Notes under the pieces: model-generated
What the model was told of the DNA's origin: nothing
Database searches by the model: none
The model's input: the letters and a program-made list of their open reading frames with translations, nothing else
Translations under genes and position numbers: made by a program
Source of the DNA: Nonomuraea montanisoli
GTDB taxonomy: Bacteria; Actinomycetota; Actinomycetes; Streptosporangiales; Streptosporangiaceae
Direction: 5' to 3'
DNA length: 64,000 bases
Assembly: GCF_013363975.1 (NCBI RefSeq)
Contig: NZ_JABWGN010000006.1
Location: 124,001-188,000 of the forward strand
In this document: piece after piece, positions 52,328 through 60,991 of the stretch
Layout: each line of letters begins with the position of its first letter
Position numbering within the stretch: position 1 is the stretch's first letter

Positions 52328-52840
52328 TCAGTCTCCGGCGAGCCCGCCCGCGAGCATGGAGCGCAGGATCCGGCCGAGTGCCTCGGTGTCGCCGGGGCCG
52401 AGGCTGGAGGCCAGCCGGGCCAGGTTGGCCGCGTGGTCGGTGAGCGCGGCGTCGATCACCCGCCGCCCCTCGGGGGTCAGCGTGACGCGGAAGCTGCGCC
52501 GGTCGGCCGGGTCGAGGCTCCGCTCGACCAGCTCGGCCGCCTCCAGGCGGTCCAGCCGGTTGGTCATGCCGGCCCGCGACATCATCAGCACCGCCGACAG
52601 CTCCGACGGGATCATCGTGTACGGCGGCCCGGACCGGCGCAGCGCCGCCAGCACGTCGAACTCGCCGGGACGCAGCCCGTGCCGGGTGAACACCTCGTCC
52701 ACGGACGCCTCGACCACCCGCGCCGCCTGGGCGAGCCGCCCGAAGACGCCCATGGGGGACAGGTCGAGGTCGGGCCGCTCCCGCCGCCACTGCTCCAGGA
52801 TCACGTCGATCGCGTCCCGCGCACCGTCCTCGTCACTCAC
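52328..52840 (-). CDS. MarR-family transcriptional regulator
   Basis: Protein of 170 residues with a MarR winged helix (about 65-130; YTMIPSELSAVLMMSRAGMTNRLDRLEAAELVERSLDPADRRS) and flanking helices. GTG at 52838-52840 gives the normal N-terminus (MSDEDGARDAIDVILEQW). The upstream 230 bp contain a 12-bp direct repeat GTGCCCGATCCT and a large hairpin; either might be part of its control region. Confidence 0.88.
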   Translation of the reverse strand: MSDEDGARDAIDVILEQWRRERPDLDLSPMGVFGRLAQAARVVEASVDEVFTRHGLRPGEFDVLAALRRSGPPYTMIPSELSAVLMMSRAGMTNRLDRLEAAELVERSLDPADRRSFRVTLTPEGRRVIDAALTDHAANLARLASSLGPGDTEALGRILRSMLAGGLAGD

Positions 52841-52964
52841 GGTGCCCGATCCTAGTGCCCGATCCTGAGACGTTCCCGGGCGGCCGTACGATCTTCGGTG
52901 CCCGCCCCGAACGGTCTTCGGGTGGGTGCCACGAACGGCGCGGCCCCGGGGCTGCGCATCGTCA

Positions 52965-53002
52965 CGAGATGTCGTTGGCCGATACCGGCCAACGACATCT
53001 CG
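52965..53002. promoter_or_regulatory. 17-bp perfect hairpin upstream of the orphan cysteine-enzyme gene
   Basis: The 17 bases at 52965-52981 (CGAGATGTCGTTGGCCG) pair perfectly with 52986-53002 around ATAC. It lies 69 bp before the ATG at 53071, in the divergent region with a MarR gene. A stem this long in a 5' region may be an attenuator, a processing site or an operator. Confidence 0.7.
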
Positions 53003-53070
53003 GCGTATTGCCGCCCAGTCGACCGGGTGAAAACGTCGACACATCGACGGAGAGCGCCTAGGAGATCACC

Positions 53071-53838
53071 ATGAGCGAGAGCCCGTCCCACTCCGCCAAC
53101 CCGCGCATGGAGCGGATGCAGCGCGTCCAGACGGCGATCGAGAAGACCAGGATGGCCACGGCCAAGCTCTGGAACCCCTGGGAGACCGTCGTGGAGAAGG
53201 GCGTCGAGATCAACAAGATCAAAGCGCCGGCGGGCGGCGGCCAGGTGCCCGAGACGATCCCGCCGAGCCGCGCCTTCACCGACTACGGCTCGCTCAAGCT
53301 GAGACTGCTCGCCAAATCGGTCGACATCGACACGCCCACCGCGCAGAACTTCGCGGACATAGCCCTGAAGCTCAAGGACAAGTACGTCGAGGTAGGACGC
53401 ACCAACTACCGGACGCTGGACAGCGCGAACTGCACGCTGTTCGCCTGCTGCGTGCTGGGCATGCTGGCCGACGACTCCCGTCTGCTCGGCAAGGGGGTGA
53501 AGGTCGAGCTCTTCAACCTGGTCGAGTCCACCGGGGCGAGCGGTCACGCCTACGTCGTGGTCGGCCGCGCCGACGGCGACCCGCAGGACGTCGACAGCTA
53601 CGGTCACGACTGCTTCTTCATCGACGTCTGGTACGCCCGGCAGCGCCGCACCGAACCGGGCACCCGGTCGGTGAAGGCCGCCACCCCGGACGACGCCGCG
53701 GGCTTCTGGGACGAGACGTTCATCAAGGACCTCATCAAGAGCGAGGGCCTGAGGAAGAAGGGCGTCACGGTGAACCTCGTTCCCAAGCTGCTGTTCACCA
53801 GCGACGACCTCACCACGTTCGGCCTGAGCAAGTACTGA
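53071..53838 (+). CDS. Orphan protein with papain-like Cys-His-Asp arrangement
   Basis: Protein of 255 residues, no signal peptide or membrane segment. I do not recognise a named family. The C-terminal half has the order expected of a papain-fold cysteine enzyme: Cys121 at the start of a helix (SANCTLFACCVLGML), His159 at the start of a strand (SGHAYVVVGR) and Asp185 in FFIDVWYAR. Many bacterial effectors, toxins and deamidases share this C-H-D pattern. The N-terminal 70 residues are basic and helical. GGAGATCACC precedes the ATG, and a long hairpin lies upstream. It has no operon partner. A hairpin terminator follows at 53857-53892. Confidence 0.6.
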   Translation: MSESPSHSANPRMERMQRVQTAIEKTRMATAKLWNPWETVVEKGVEINKIKAPAGGGQVPETIPPSRAFTDYGSLKLRLLAKSVDIDTPTAQNFADIALKLKDKYVEVGRTNYRTLDSANCTLFACCVLGMLADDSRLLGKGVKVELFNLVESTGASGHAYVVVGRADGDPQDVDSYGHDCFFIDVWYARQRRTEPGTRSVKAATPDDAAGFWDETFIKDLIKSEGLRKKGVTVNLVPKLLFTSDDLTTFGLSKY

Positions 53839-53856
53839 CCCCCGCGATCGCGAGCT

Positions 53857-53892
53857 CGCTGGACAGGTCGCGGAAGCGGGGCCTGTCCAGCG
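53857..53892. terminator. Bidirectional terminator hairpin
   Basis: CGCTGGACAGG (53857-53867) pairs perfectly with CCTGTCCAGCG (53882-53892) around 14 nt. It lies between the orphan gene and the convergent S41 peptidase gene. Confidence 0.75.
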
Positions 53893-53934
53893 GCTCCCCT
53901 CAGACCGGGAGGGGCGGCGCGGAAGACTCTGACC

Positions 53935-55371
53935 TCAGGACATGAGCGCAGCCCGGATCGCCGGGTCGTCCTGCGCGTGACCGGGGCCGTCCGAGCGGAT
54001 CGGCACGTCCACGGGAATGCCGCTGTTCTCGACGCAATGACCGGTCCTGTCGTACGTCAGCGCCGTGCTGACCGTCAGCACCCAGTCCGGGAGCAGGCGT
54101 AACGAGCGGGCACGTCCGCTGCCGCCCCCGCTGGGCCGCCCGATCACGGTGACGTGCTCCAGGCCCTGGAGGCCGAGCAGGAAGTCCTCGCTGGAGGAGT
54201 AGGTCAAGGGGTCGGTGAGGACGACGAGCCGGCCAGGCCAGCGACGCTCCGGGGACGGCTCACCGAGAAGGGCGACCCGAGGGCCGAGCCCTCCGTCTCC
54301 ATCGGTGTACCGGATCCAGCCGAGATGAGTGGTCCCGCGCAGAAATCTGTCTCTGGCGCCGGTGGCCGGCATGAGGTTGCCGCCGACGTTGCCCCGCAGG
54401 TCCAGGACCAGACGATCGCAGCCACCCAGCTCGGCCAGCGCCGCATCCAAACCCTCGGCCACCTGGCCCTGCCAGATCCTGAGCCGCACGTACCCGGTGC
54501 CGGACGCGAGCCGCCGCCACTCGATCGACTCGACCGGGTCGTCTCGGCCGTCTTCCGTCCACTCCGCCCCCGTGACCTTCACGCTGGTCGCCTCCCGCAC
54601 CGACAGAAGGCGGCGTCCCGCGAGCAGGCCGAGCATGTGGCGCGGAGCCGCGGTCCGTGACCGGCAGTCCTCGATCAGCCGGGCCAGCTCCGGCCCGGTC
54701 GCCCCGTCGAGGCCGACGATCCGCTGACCAGGACGTACGCCGGCCTCGAAGGCGGGCGTCCCCTCGGGGACGCGGACGAACCAGGCCGCCCCGCCGCGGA
54801 CGGACACCACGTAGGGCGACGGGGTGGGACGCGTGACCGGCTCGATCTTGGTGTGCGCGTCCTGGAGGCGAGCCATCCAGCGTTGTGCGGCCGCGAGCGG
54901 ATCGGACGCCTCCACGACACCCTTCGCGTGCTCTTCACAGATCTCCGGCCAGTCGAGTCCGCGCAGCTCAAGCCCGGGGAAGGCGGCGCCCACCTCGGCG
55001 ATCGTCCGGTCGACCGCGCTCCGCAGGTCGGGGCATGCCTCATCCACCTCGCGGGTCGAGCGGGTGCGGGCCATCGTGTGCACGAGTTGGAAGGTGCGCA
55101 TCAGCCCGCTCGCGTCCGCCGCCCGTGACGTCAGCACCCGATCTCGCGGGCTCCAGTCCAGTACGGCGGGGCCGTCGTGGGCGGGGTCGATGACGAGCTC
55201 CCAGCGGCCGCCCTCGACCGGTCCCGGCCCGCGAATGTCGAGGGAGGCGCCGAAGACGGCCTCGAACTCCGCTTTCGACGCCCGGAACAGCAGGGACTCG
55301 CCGCCCAGGCCCGGATCGGAGGCGGGAAGAACCACGGGAATGGACTCGATACCGAAGTCCGGAAAAGTCAC
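53935..55371 (-). CDS. S41-family (tail-specific protease-like) peptidase
   Basis: Protein of 478 residues. A PDZ-like domain (about 185-240, GTPAFEAGVRPGQRIVGLDG) precedes the S41 catalytic core (about 280-460): LVLDLRGNVGGNLMPA, VVLTDPLTYSSSEDFLLGL with the nucleophile Ser in the serine triplet near 392-394, GRPSGGGSGR, and ENSGIPVDVPI. There is no signal peptide, so it is probably cytoplasmic. A rare TTA codon occurs at 54100-54102. Codon use is somewhat less GC-biased than in the first half of the window. Confidence 0.87.
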   Translation of the reverse strand: MTFPDFGIESIPVVLPASDPGLGGESLLFRASKAEFEAVFGASLDIRGPGPVEGGRWELVIDPAHDGPAVLDWSPRDRVLTSRAADASGLMRTFQLVHTMARTRSTREVDEACPDLRSAVDRTIAEVGAAFPGLELRGLDWPEICEEHAKGVVEASDPLAAAQRWMARLQDAHTKIEPVTRPTPSPYVVSVRGGAAWFVRVPEGTPAFEAGVRPGQRIVGLDGATGPELARLIEDCRSRTAAPRHMLGLLAGRRLLSVREATSVKVTGAEWTEDGRDDPVESIEWRRLASGTGYVRLRIWQGQVAEGLDAALAELGGCDRLVLDLRGNVGGNLMPATGARDRFLRGTTHLGWIRYTDGDGGLGPRVALLGEPSPERRWPGRLVVLTDPLTYSSSEDFLLGLQGLEHVTVIGRPSGGGSGRARSLRLLPDWVLTVSTALTYDRTGHCVENSGIPVDVPIRSDGPGHAQDDPAIRAALMS

Positions 55372-55404
55372 GATCGCAATCTAGGCCAGGTGTGAAGCGG
55401 CACG

Positions 55405-55824
55405 TCAGCCGGAGCGGACGGCGCGGTTCAGCAGGACCATGAGCTGCCGCAGTTCGTCGCGGTTCAGCGCCGCCAGCGGGGTCTTCTCCAGCGCCGTCCG
55501 GACCAGTTCGTCGCGAACCTCGCGGCCCTTGGCGGTCAGGACCAGGACGCGAGAGCGGCGGTCGGCCGGATCCACGACGCGCTCCACCAGCCCCCGATCG
55601 GCGAGCTGGTTGGTGATGAAGGTCAGGTTGGGGGCGTTGCAGTACAGGCGCTCGGTCATCACCTTCATCGAGGGTGGCGGCTCGGCCGGGTCGATGGCCC
55701 ACAGCGCCTGGAACGTCGCCGGTGTCAGACCGTGCCTGGCAAGCGCATGCCCGATCAGGTCGTTGGTCCGCATCCAGATGTCGTGGATCGCGGCCACCAC
55801 CGCGGTGAGCTCGGGCGTGGTCAT
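55405..55824 (-). CDS. MarR-family transcriptional regulator
   Basis: Protein of 139 residues, a compact MarR with winged helix at about 35-105 (MKVMTERLYCNAPNLTFITNQLADRGLVERVVDPADRRSR). It is divergent from an SDR gene. Two TTCGAG-type palindromes between the starts are likely operators, giving repression of the SDR gene. Confidence 0.9.
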   Translation of the reverse strand: MTTPELTAVVAAIHDIWMRTNDLIGHALARHGLTPATFQALWAIDPAEPPPSMKVMTERLYCNAPNLTFITNQLADRGLVERVVDPADRRSRVLVLTAKGREVRDELVRTALEKTPLAALNRDELRQLMVLLNRAVRSG

Positions 55825-55843
55825 GTCGCCATTCTACCGATGT

Positions 55844-55890
55844 TTCGAGTTTCGAAGGATCGTGCTAGCGTCACTGCTTCGAGACTCGAA
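55844..55890. promoter_or_regulatory. Paired MarR operators
   Basis: TTCGAGTTTCGAA (55844-55856) and TTCGAGACTCGAA (55878-55890) are both 13-bp near-palindromes, 34 bp apart, in the 81-bp region between the MarR and SDR genes. The second is perfect around its central base. Confidence 0.75.
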
Positions 55891-55905
55891 ACAATGGAGG
55901 TTGTC

Positions 55906-56721
55906 GTGACCGACGGCTATCGCGGTGTGACCGCGCTCGTCACGGGCGCGTCCAAGGGGCTGGGGCGGGCGTACGCGCTGGAGCTGGCACGCAGGGGAGC
56001 ACGGGTGATCCTGCTGGCCCGTTCGGACGGGAGCCTGCGGGAGCTCGCCGCGGAGATTCGGGAACGGCACGGCGGACCGGACGCCGAGGTCATCACCGGT
56101 GACCTGGCCGCTCCGGATGGTCCGGAGCGGGTTCTGCGGGAGTTGCGCGACCGCGGCCTGACCGTCGATCTGCTGCTCAACAACGCCGGCGCGGGCAGCG
56201 TGGGCCCGTTTCTCGGCCGCCCGCTCGAGCCGCAGGTGCGCTCCGTCGGGCTCAACGTCGTCGGCCTGATCGTGATGACCCACGCGATCGGGGCCGAACT
56301 GGTCGCCCGCGGCTCCGGCGGCATCATCAACGTCTCGTCCACCGCGGCCTTCCAGCCCATGCCCTACCAGGCCAGCTATGCCGCGACCAAGGCTTTCGTG
56401 CTCTCCTTCACCGAGGCGCTGGCCGAGGAACTGCGCGGCACCGGCGTCCACGTCATGGCCGCGCATCCCGGCGCGGTCGCGACCGGCTTCTTCGACGGCA
56501 CCTCGGCCACGATCGACTCCCGGGCTGCCGACACGCCGGCCATCGTCGCGGCCCGCACGCTGGACGACTACGCCCGGCGGCGCGCGGCGTCCTACCCGGG
56601 CCGGGCCATGAACCGGGCCCTGACCTGGCCCCCGCGCCTGCTGCCGCGCACCGTCGTCGCACGGGTCACCGGTAACCTCAACCGCCGGCGCCGCATGCAC
56701 GAAGTCGTCGACCTCGCGTAG
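55906..56721 (+). CDS. Short-chain dehydrogenase/reductase
   Basis: Protein of 271 residues of classical SDR type: cofactor motif TGASKGLGRAYALELA (about 13-28), LLARS, NNAGAGSVGPF, catalytic Ser in NVSSTAAFQP, Tyr-x-x-x-Lys in YQASYAATKAF and PGAVATGFF. The 45-residue C-terminal extension is basic. The MarR-controlled palindromes upstream suggest induction by a lipid or aromatic. GTG at 55906 follows GGAGGTTGTC. Confidence 0.93.
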   Translation: MTDGYRGVTALVTGASKGLGRAYALELARRGARVILLARSDGSLRELAAEIRERHGGPDAEVITGDLAAPDGPERVLRELRDRGLTVDLLLNNAGAGSVGPFLGRPLEPQVRSVGLNVVGLIVMTHAIGAELVARGSGGIINVSSTAAFQPMPYQASYAATKAFVLSFTEALAEELRGTGVHVMAAHPGAVATGFFDGTSATIDSRAADTPAIVAARTLDDYARRRAASYPGRAMNRALTWPPRLLPRTVVARVTGNLNRRRRMHEVVDLA

Positions 56722-56873
56722 GCCGTGTCCTGTGGGTCTTTGATGGTGATGTGGTGGAGACGCCGGTCGATCCGCCCCATGAGAGAGGGAGACTGCGCGC
56801 CGGGCTCGGCCACCTCGCCCTGGAACGGGCCCAAAAGCCTTTACCGCCGCCCCGCCTTCGGTCATGATCAAGT
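56722..56873. other. Intergenic stretch, possible mobile-element remnant
   Basis: The segment GGTCTTTGATGGTGATGTGG (56743 on) reads LHHITIKDPQDTA on the minus strand within a short open frame. It resembles the kind of debris left beside transposase genes, but I see no inverted repeats or intact motifs. Nothing else is recognised. Confidence 0.25.
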
Positions 56874-58655
56874 ATGGCGATGACACAAGAACTGCTCGCT
56901 TGTGTACGGGGCCGGACGCCGGGCCGCACCGCTGGAATCCGGGCGCTACCGGTTGTGCTCGCCGTCCTCGTCGTCCTCGCGATGGCCGGCGGTGGCCAGG
57001 CCGCGTCCCGTACGGCCGTGGCCGGGGTGTCCGCCGAGGCGCGCGGTTCGTCCTCCGGCCCTCCCGTGGTGCTGCCGACGATCGACTGCGCGGCCCTCGC
57101 CGGGCAGGACCTGTCGGGAACGCCCGGCGCTCCGGCGGTCATCGGGTCCGCGACCGCGACGACCTCGCCGGACGGCTGGGCGGCCTGCGAAGTCAAGGGA
57201 ACCGCGGCGCCGCAGATCCAGTTCGACGTGCTCCTCCCCACCGAGACGTGGCGGCAGCGGTATCTGCAGACCGGGTGCGGGGCGTTCTGCGGGAGCGTCG
57301 ACATCTACGCCGACGCGACGGCCGGGTGCGTGCCGCTGACCCGCGGCGACTTCGCCATAGCCACCGGCAACGGGGGGCACGTCGGCGTCTCCGGCTTCGA
57401 CGGCACGTTCGGTGCCGATCCGCAACTCCGGGTCGACTTCGGCTACCGGTCCGACCACGTCGTCGCGCTCGTCGCCAAGCGGCTCATCGCGCTCTACTAC
57501 GGGCAAGGCCCGCGCTACTCCTACTTCGACGGCTGCTCGCAGGGCGGCCACGAGGGGATGACCGAGGCGCAGCGCTACCCGCGTGACTTCGACGGCATCA
57601 TCGCCGGCGCCCCGGCGTCGTTGCTCACGTCGCTCATCGTGTGGTCCGCGGGCTGGCACGCCACGGCCAACACCGACGCGCAGGGCCGGCCCATCCTGAC
57701 CGCCGCCAAGCTTCCCGCGCTGCACGCCGCCGTCATGCGCGAGTGCGACGCACGGGACGGCCTGGCCGACGGCCAGATCGACGACCCGCGTGCCTGCTCG
57801 TTCGATCCGCGGATCCTGCGCTGCGCGACCGGAACCGACAGCGCGGACTGCCTCACCGACGCGCAGATCGGCGCCGTACGCAAGCTGTACGACGGGCCAC
57901 GCGACGAGCGGGGCCGGCGGATGTACCCGGGGGGCGAGCCCGTGGGCTCGGAAGCGAACTGGGCCCGCTGGGTCACCCCGACCGCCACCGGCGCCCCGGC
58001 CGTGGCCGAGGGCAACGCGACGAACGCGCTGAAGTACCTCGCCTACCCGTCCGCCCGGCCGTCGGCGACACTGCACGACCTGCACTACGACTCGGCGACG
58101 TTCCGCGAGATCCACCGGCAGGCCGGCGTCTACGACGCGAGCGACCCCGACCTGACGGCCTTCCGCGCCGCGGGCGGGAAGCTCCTCCTCTGGCACGGCT
58201 GGGCAGACCAGGCAATCTCGCCGTACGGGACGATCGCCTACTACCACGCCCTGACCGAGCGCATGGGCGGGACGGACGCCACGCAGCGGTTCGCCCGCCT
58301 GTTCATGCTGCCGGGCGTCGCCCACTGCGGTGACGGTCAGGGACCGGACGCGATCGACGCGCTCACCCCCACCCTCGCCTGGGTCGAGAACGGCGTCGCA
58401 CCCGACCGGCTCGTCGCCACGAAGCGCCAGGACGACACCGTCGTACGGACCCGGCCGATCTACCCCTATCCGACCGTCGCACGCTACGACGGGAGCGGCA
58501 GCACTGACGACGCGGCGAACTTCGCGCCGACACCGCCGCCCACGCGCTACGAGGACGACATCCCCTGGCTCGGGTCGTTCCGCTCCGGCTACGAGCAGAC
58601 CTGCGGCTGGCACGACGGACGCTGGTCCTGCACCCCGGCGCAACGGCCGAGCTAG
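56874..58655 (+). CDS. Secreted tannase/feruloyl esterase-family hydrolase
   Basis: Protein of 593 residues with an N-terminal signal (about 22-42). The family's CS-D-HC active site is visible: GCSQGGHEG (Cys next to the nucleophile Ser), WADQAISPYG (Asp) and PGVAHCGDG (His-Cys), with the two Cys predicted to form the disulfide that links the catalytic Ser and His. A Ca2+-binding lid region rich in Asp/Cys (ECDARDGLADGQIDDPRACSF) lies between. It should release gallic or ferulic acids from plant material. ATG at 56874 or 56880 is possible. Confidence 0.9.
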   Translation: MAMTQELLACVRGRTPGRTAGIRALPVVLAVLVVLAMAGGGQAASRTAVAGVSAEARGSSSGPPVVLPTIDCAALAGQDLSGTPGAPAVIGSATATTSPDGWAACEVKGTAAPQIQFDVLLPTETWRQRYLQTGCGAFCGSVDIYADATAGCVPLTRGDFAIATGNGGHVGVSGFDGTFGADPQLRVDFGYRSDHVVALVAKRLIALYYGQGPRYSYFDGCSQGGHEGMTEAQRYPRDFDGIIAGAPASLLTSLIVWSAGWHATANTDAQGRPILTAAKLPALHAAVMRECDARDGLADGQIDDPRACSFDPRILRCATGTDSADCLTDAQIGAVRKLYDGPRDERGRRMYPGGEPVGSEANWARWVTPTATGAPAVAEGNATNALKYLAYPSARPSATLHDLHYDSATFREIHRQAGVYDASDPDLTAFRAAGGKLLLWHGWADQAISPYGTIAYYHALTERMGGTDATQRFARLFMLPGVAHCGDGQGPDAIDALTPTLAWVENGVAPDRLVATKRQDDTVVRTRPIYPYPTVARYDGSGSTDDAANFAPTPPPTRYEDDIPWLGSFRSGYEQTCGWHDGRWSCTPAQRPS

Positions 58656-58836
58656 CTTGGGCCCTTCGCTCCCGAACGTGTCCCCAGCCATCAGGTAGCC
58701 ATGGTGACCAGGCGAACTCGCCGTATGCGGTGACGTATGCCGCGTAGTTCTTCGCGATGATGGCCGGGGGCCAGGTTGAGCCACGAGCCGGGCGAGGCGC
58801 GGCGGGCGTTCCAGGTGCCTGACAGAATCGTGACCC
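58656..58836. other. Intergenic stretch, no gene supported
   Basis: It lies between the esterase and the DinB gene. The minus strand reads NYAAYVTAYGEFAWSPW in an open frame that has no start or known motif. I see no clear promoter or repeat. Confidence 0.4.
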
Positions 58837-59421
58837 ATGATCGACGATTTCGCGAAAGACAACCTGCACGGGAGACTGCGGCGGGACCGCAAGGCGCTGC
58901 TCTGGAAACTCGACGGCTTGTCCGAATACGACGCCCGTCGACCTTTGACAGCGACCGGGACCAACCTCCTCGGTCTGGTCAAACACGTGGCCAGCGTCGA
59001 GGCCAGGTACTTCGGCGAGGTCTTCGACCGTCCTTCCCCGGAACCGCTGCCCCGGTGGCAGGACTCCGACGGCAGCGATCTGTGGGCGACCGCGGACGAG
59101 ACCCGCGATCAGATCATCGGGTTCTACCGGCGTACGTGGGAACACGCGGACGCGACGATCAACGAGCTTCCCCTCGACGCCCCCGGCCACGTGCCGTGGT
59201 GGCCGGAGCCTTATCCCAACACGAACCTGTTCGCCATCATGGTCCATGTCCTCGGCGAGTCCAACCGGCATGCCGGGCACGCCGATATCCTGCGCGAGGG
59301 CCTCGACGGCCGGACCGGGGTGCGCCCCGAACACGAGATGCAGATCGACGAGGAAGCCCGTGCAGCCTACTGCGCGAAGATCGAACTGGCCGCCAGGGCA
59401 GCCGCATCCATCAAGGCTTGA
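58837..59421 (+). CDS. DinB-family protein (DUF664 type)
   Basis: Protein of 194 residues with a four-helix bundle. Metal-binding histidines fit His49 in LVKHVASVEARYFGEVF and the later pair HVLGESNRHAGHADIL (about 145-160). DinB-like proteins bind a metal and, in some actinomycetes, act as thiol transferases for mycothiol or bacillithiol, but most have no known function. It is a single gene; the ATG follows GTGACCC without a strong ribosome-binding site. Confidence 0.87.
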   Translation: MIDDFAKDNLHGRLRRDRKALLWKLDGLSEYDARRPLTATGTNLLGLVKHVASVEARYFGEVFDRPSPEPLPRWQDSDGSDLWATADETRDQIIGFYRRTWEHADATINELPLDAPGHVPWWPEPYPNTNLFAIMVHVLGESNRHAGHADILREGLDGRTGVRPEHEMQIDEEARAAYCAKIELAARAAASIKA

Positions 59422-59817
59422 CCACGATCGCGCCACCGTGGCCCCGGCCAAGGGCGGAGCCACGGTTCACCTCCGCCCGTATCACCGCCGAGACCGACCC
59501 CGTCCCTCGTACCGCGAGAGCTCCGCGCGGGGCTCTCGGCGTCGTCGGCGCAGGCCACCCGGAACGCCGCTCCGCCGTCTCCGCCCTCCACAACGAATCC
59601 CTCGGCGGGTCTGGCGCGGATCGGGGTGCCGTCAACCACGTGTCACAGGCCGCCAAACCTCGAAGAGCCCTGGCCTGCGGTCGCTACCGCTTCGACGGGC
59701 TCATCGACCTCGACCGCGGCGGCGCCTTCGGTTCCCGTCATCCTGGTGATCCCGCGTAGCGACCTGCTCACCTCGGTGGCCGGACTGGAGATCGTGGCCG
59801 TCGTCTGATGCGCCCGC
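59422..59817. other. 396-bp intergenic region, no gene supported
   Basis: Both strands contain short open frames, for example 59626-59808, but none shows a convincing ribosome-binding site, a normal codon pattern or similarity to a family I know. It may hold the remains of a decayed gene. The flanking genes converge here. Confidence 0.5.
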
Positions 59818-60642
59818 TCAGTCGTCGACGGCGTGTGCCGCGGCGGCGATCGGTTCGAGCCCCGCGACCAGCTCGTCGAGCTCATCCGCGGCGAGCACGT
59901 CGTACGCCGGCGCGGCCAGCTCATCGGTGAGCGCCTCGATCCGCTGCTTGATCTCCCGGCCGGCGTCGGTGAACCCGCCGGCGGCGTCCACGAGGCCGCG
60001 GCCGCTCAGCCCGTCGACGACAGCGGCCAGCTGTGCCTGGGGCAGGTGGTGGATCCGGCCGAACTCCTCCGCCCTCATCCCGAGGGAAAGAGCCATGAGG
60101 ACGTGGGACTCGGTGCCGCCGATGCCGTGGGCGAGGAGGGCGGCGTTGTGGCCGTCCCCGCGGTGTTCGCGCAGCAGCGTCGCCGCGTGCCACAGCCTGG
60201 CCACCGGCTCCTCGGGCACGTCGAGCGCCCGGAGCCCGGCGTACAGCGCTCTGCCCTCGGCCGGCGCGCTGAGCGCTGCCCGGGTGGCGAGGTCGGCGAC
60301 CCGTACCAGAGCGGGGGAGCCGGCGAGCTCGCCGATCCTCTGCCGCAGCGCGGCGGCGCTGCCCCGCTCGCGCACGGCGATCGCCTCCTGCGGGGTGATC
60401 TTCCCCCACACCCAGGGGATGTGGCGCGCCACCTCGCCGTCGGCGAAGTTGTAGAAGACCGCGTGCACCACCCCGGCCGGCGCCGGCCCCAGCGGCGCGG
60501 CCCGGCCCGCGAAATACCCGTCCCAGTAGTTGCGCATGCCGAGGGCCAGGAACTCCTCGTTCACCACCTCGGAGAAGGTGACGGTGGCGATCGGCTCGAC
60601 GAGCTCGAACATGCGGTGGACCCTGGCCTGAGGGTGCGGCAT
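59818..60642 (-). CDS. SCO6745-like family protein
   Basis: Protein of 274 residues resembling the SCO6745 family, common in actinomycetes and of unknown function. The N-terminal segment (FEPIATVTF, NEEFLALGMRNYWDGYFAGRAAPLGP) and the C-terminal helical part with a winged-helix look (LPQAQLAAVVDGLSGRGLVDAAGGFTDAGREIKQRIEALTD) are typical. The second of two nearby ATGs (60642) was chosen because GGGAG lies nine bases upstream. Confidence 0.8.
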   Translation of the reverse strand: MPHPQARVHRMFELVEPIATVTFSEVVNEEFLALGMRNYWDGYFAGRAAPLGPAPAGVVHAVFYNFADGEVARHIPWVWGKITPQEAIAVRERGSAAALRQRIGELAGSPALVRVADLATRAALSAPAEGRALYAGLRALDVPEEPVARLWHAATLLREHRGDGHNAALLAHGIGGTESHVLMALSLGMRAEEFGRIHHLPQAQLAAVVDGLSGRGLVDAAGGFTDAGREIKQRIEALTDELAAPAYDVLAADELDELVAGLEPIAAAAHAVDD

Positions 60643-60991
60643 CGTTCGCATCTCCCTTGGTCGTGACAGCGCCCTGGTGGGCGGCTCCTTACCCCAGCTA
60701 CGAACAACATGGCCAGGATCCGACAACTCCGGTCGATTCTGCCGGGCGATGCCGGGGTGGCGGGCGGTGTCACGTTGGTTCACGGCACCCCCGCTCGGCC
60801 GGCATCCGGTGCTCGGGCGTGGCGGCGCCGCGAAGGCCATGACGCGATGATGTCGGGAGGAGTGCTGTCACCAGGCACACGGGATCACGCCGCCGCAGGT
60901 CAGCGCCGGCCGATGGTCGCCATGACGTCGAAGTGGCCACGTGGGTGCCGGCGTCGCGAACAGGCATGGTGATACTCCGCGGCGGCCGCCG

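Noticed and set aside
59367..59639. Minus-strand 90-codon frame in the gap after DinB
   Set aside because: It overlaps the DinB gene end, has no ribosome-binding site and shows no known motif.
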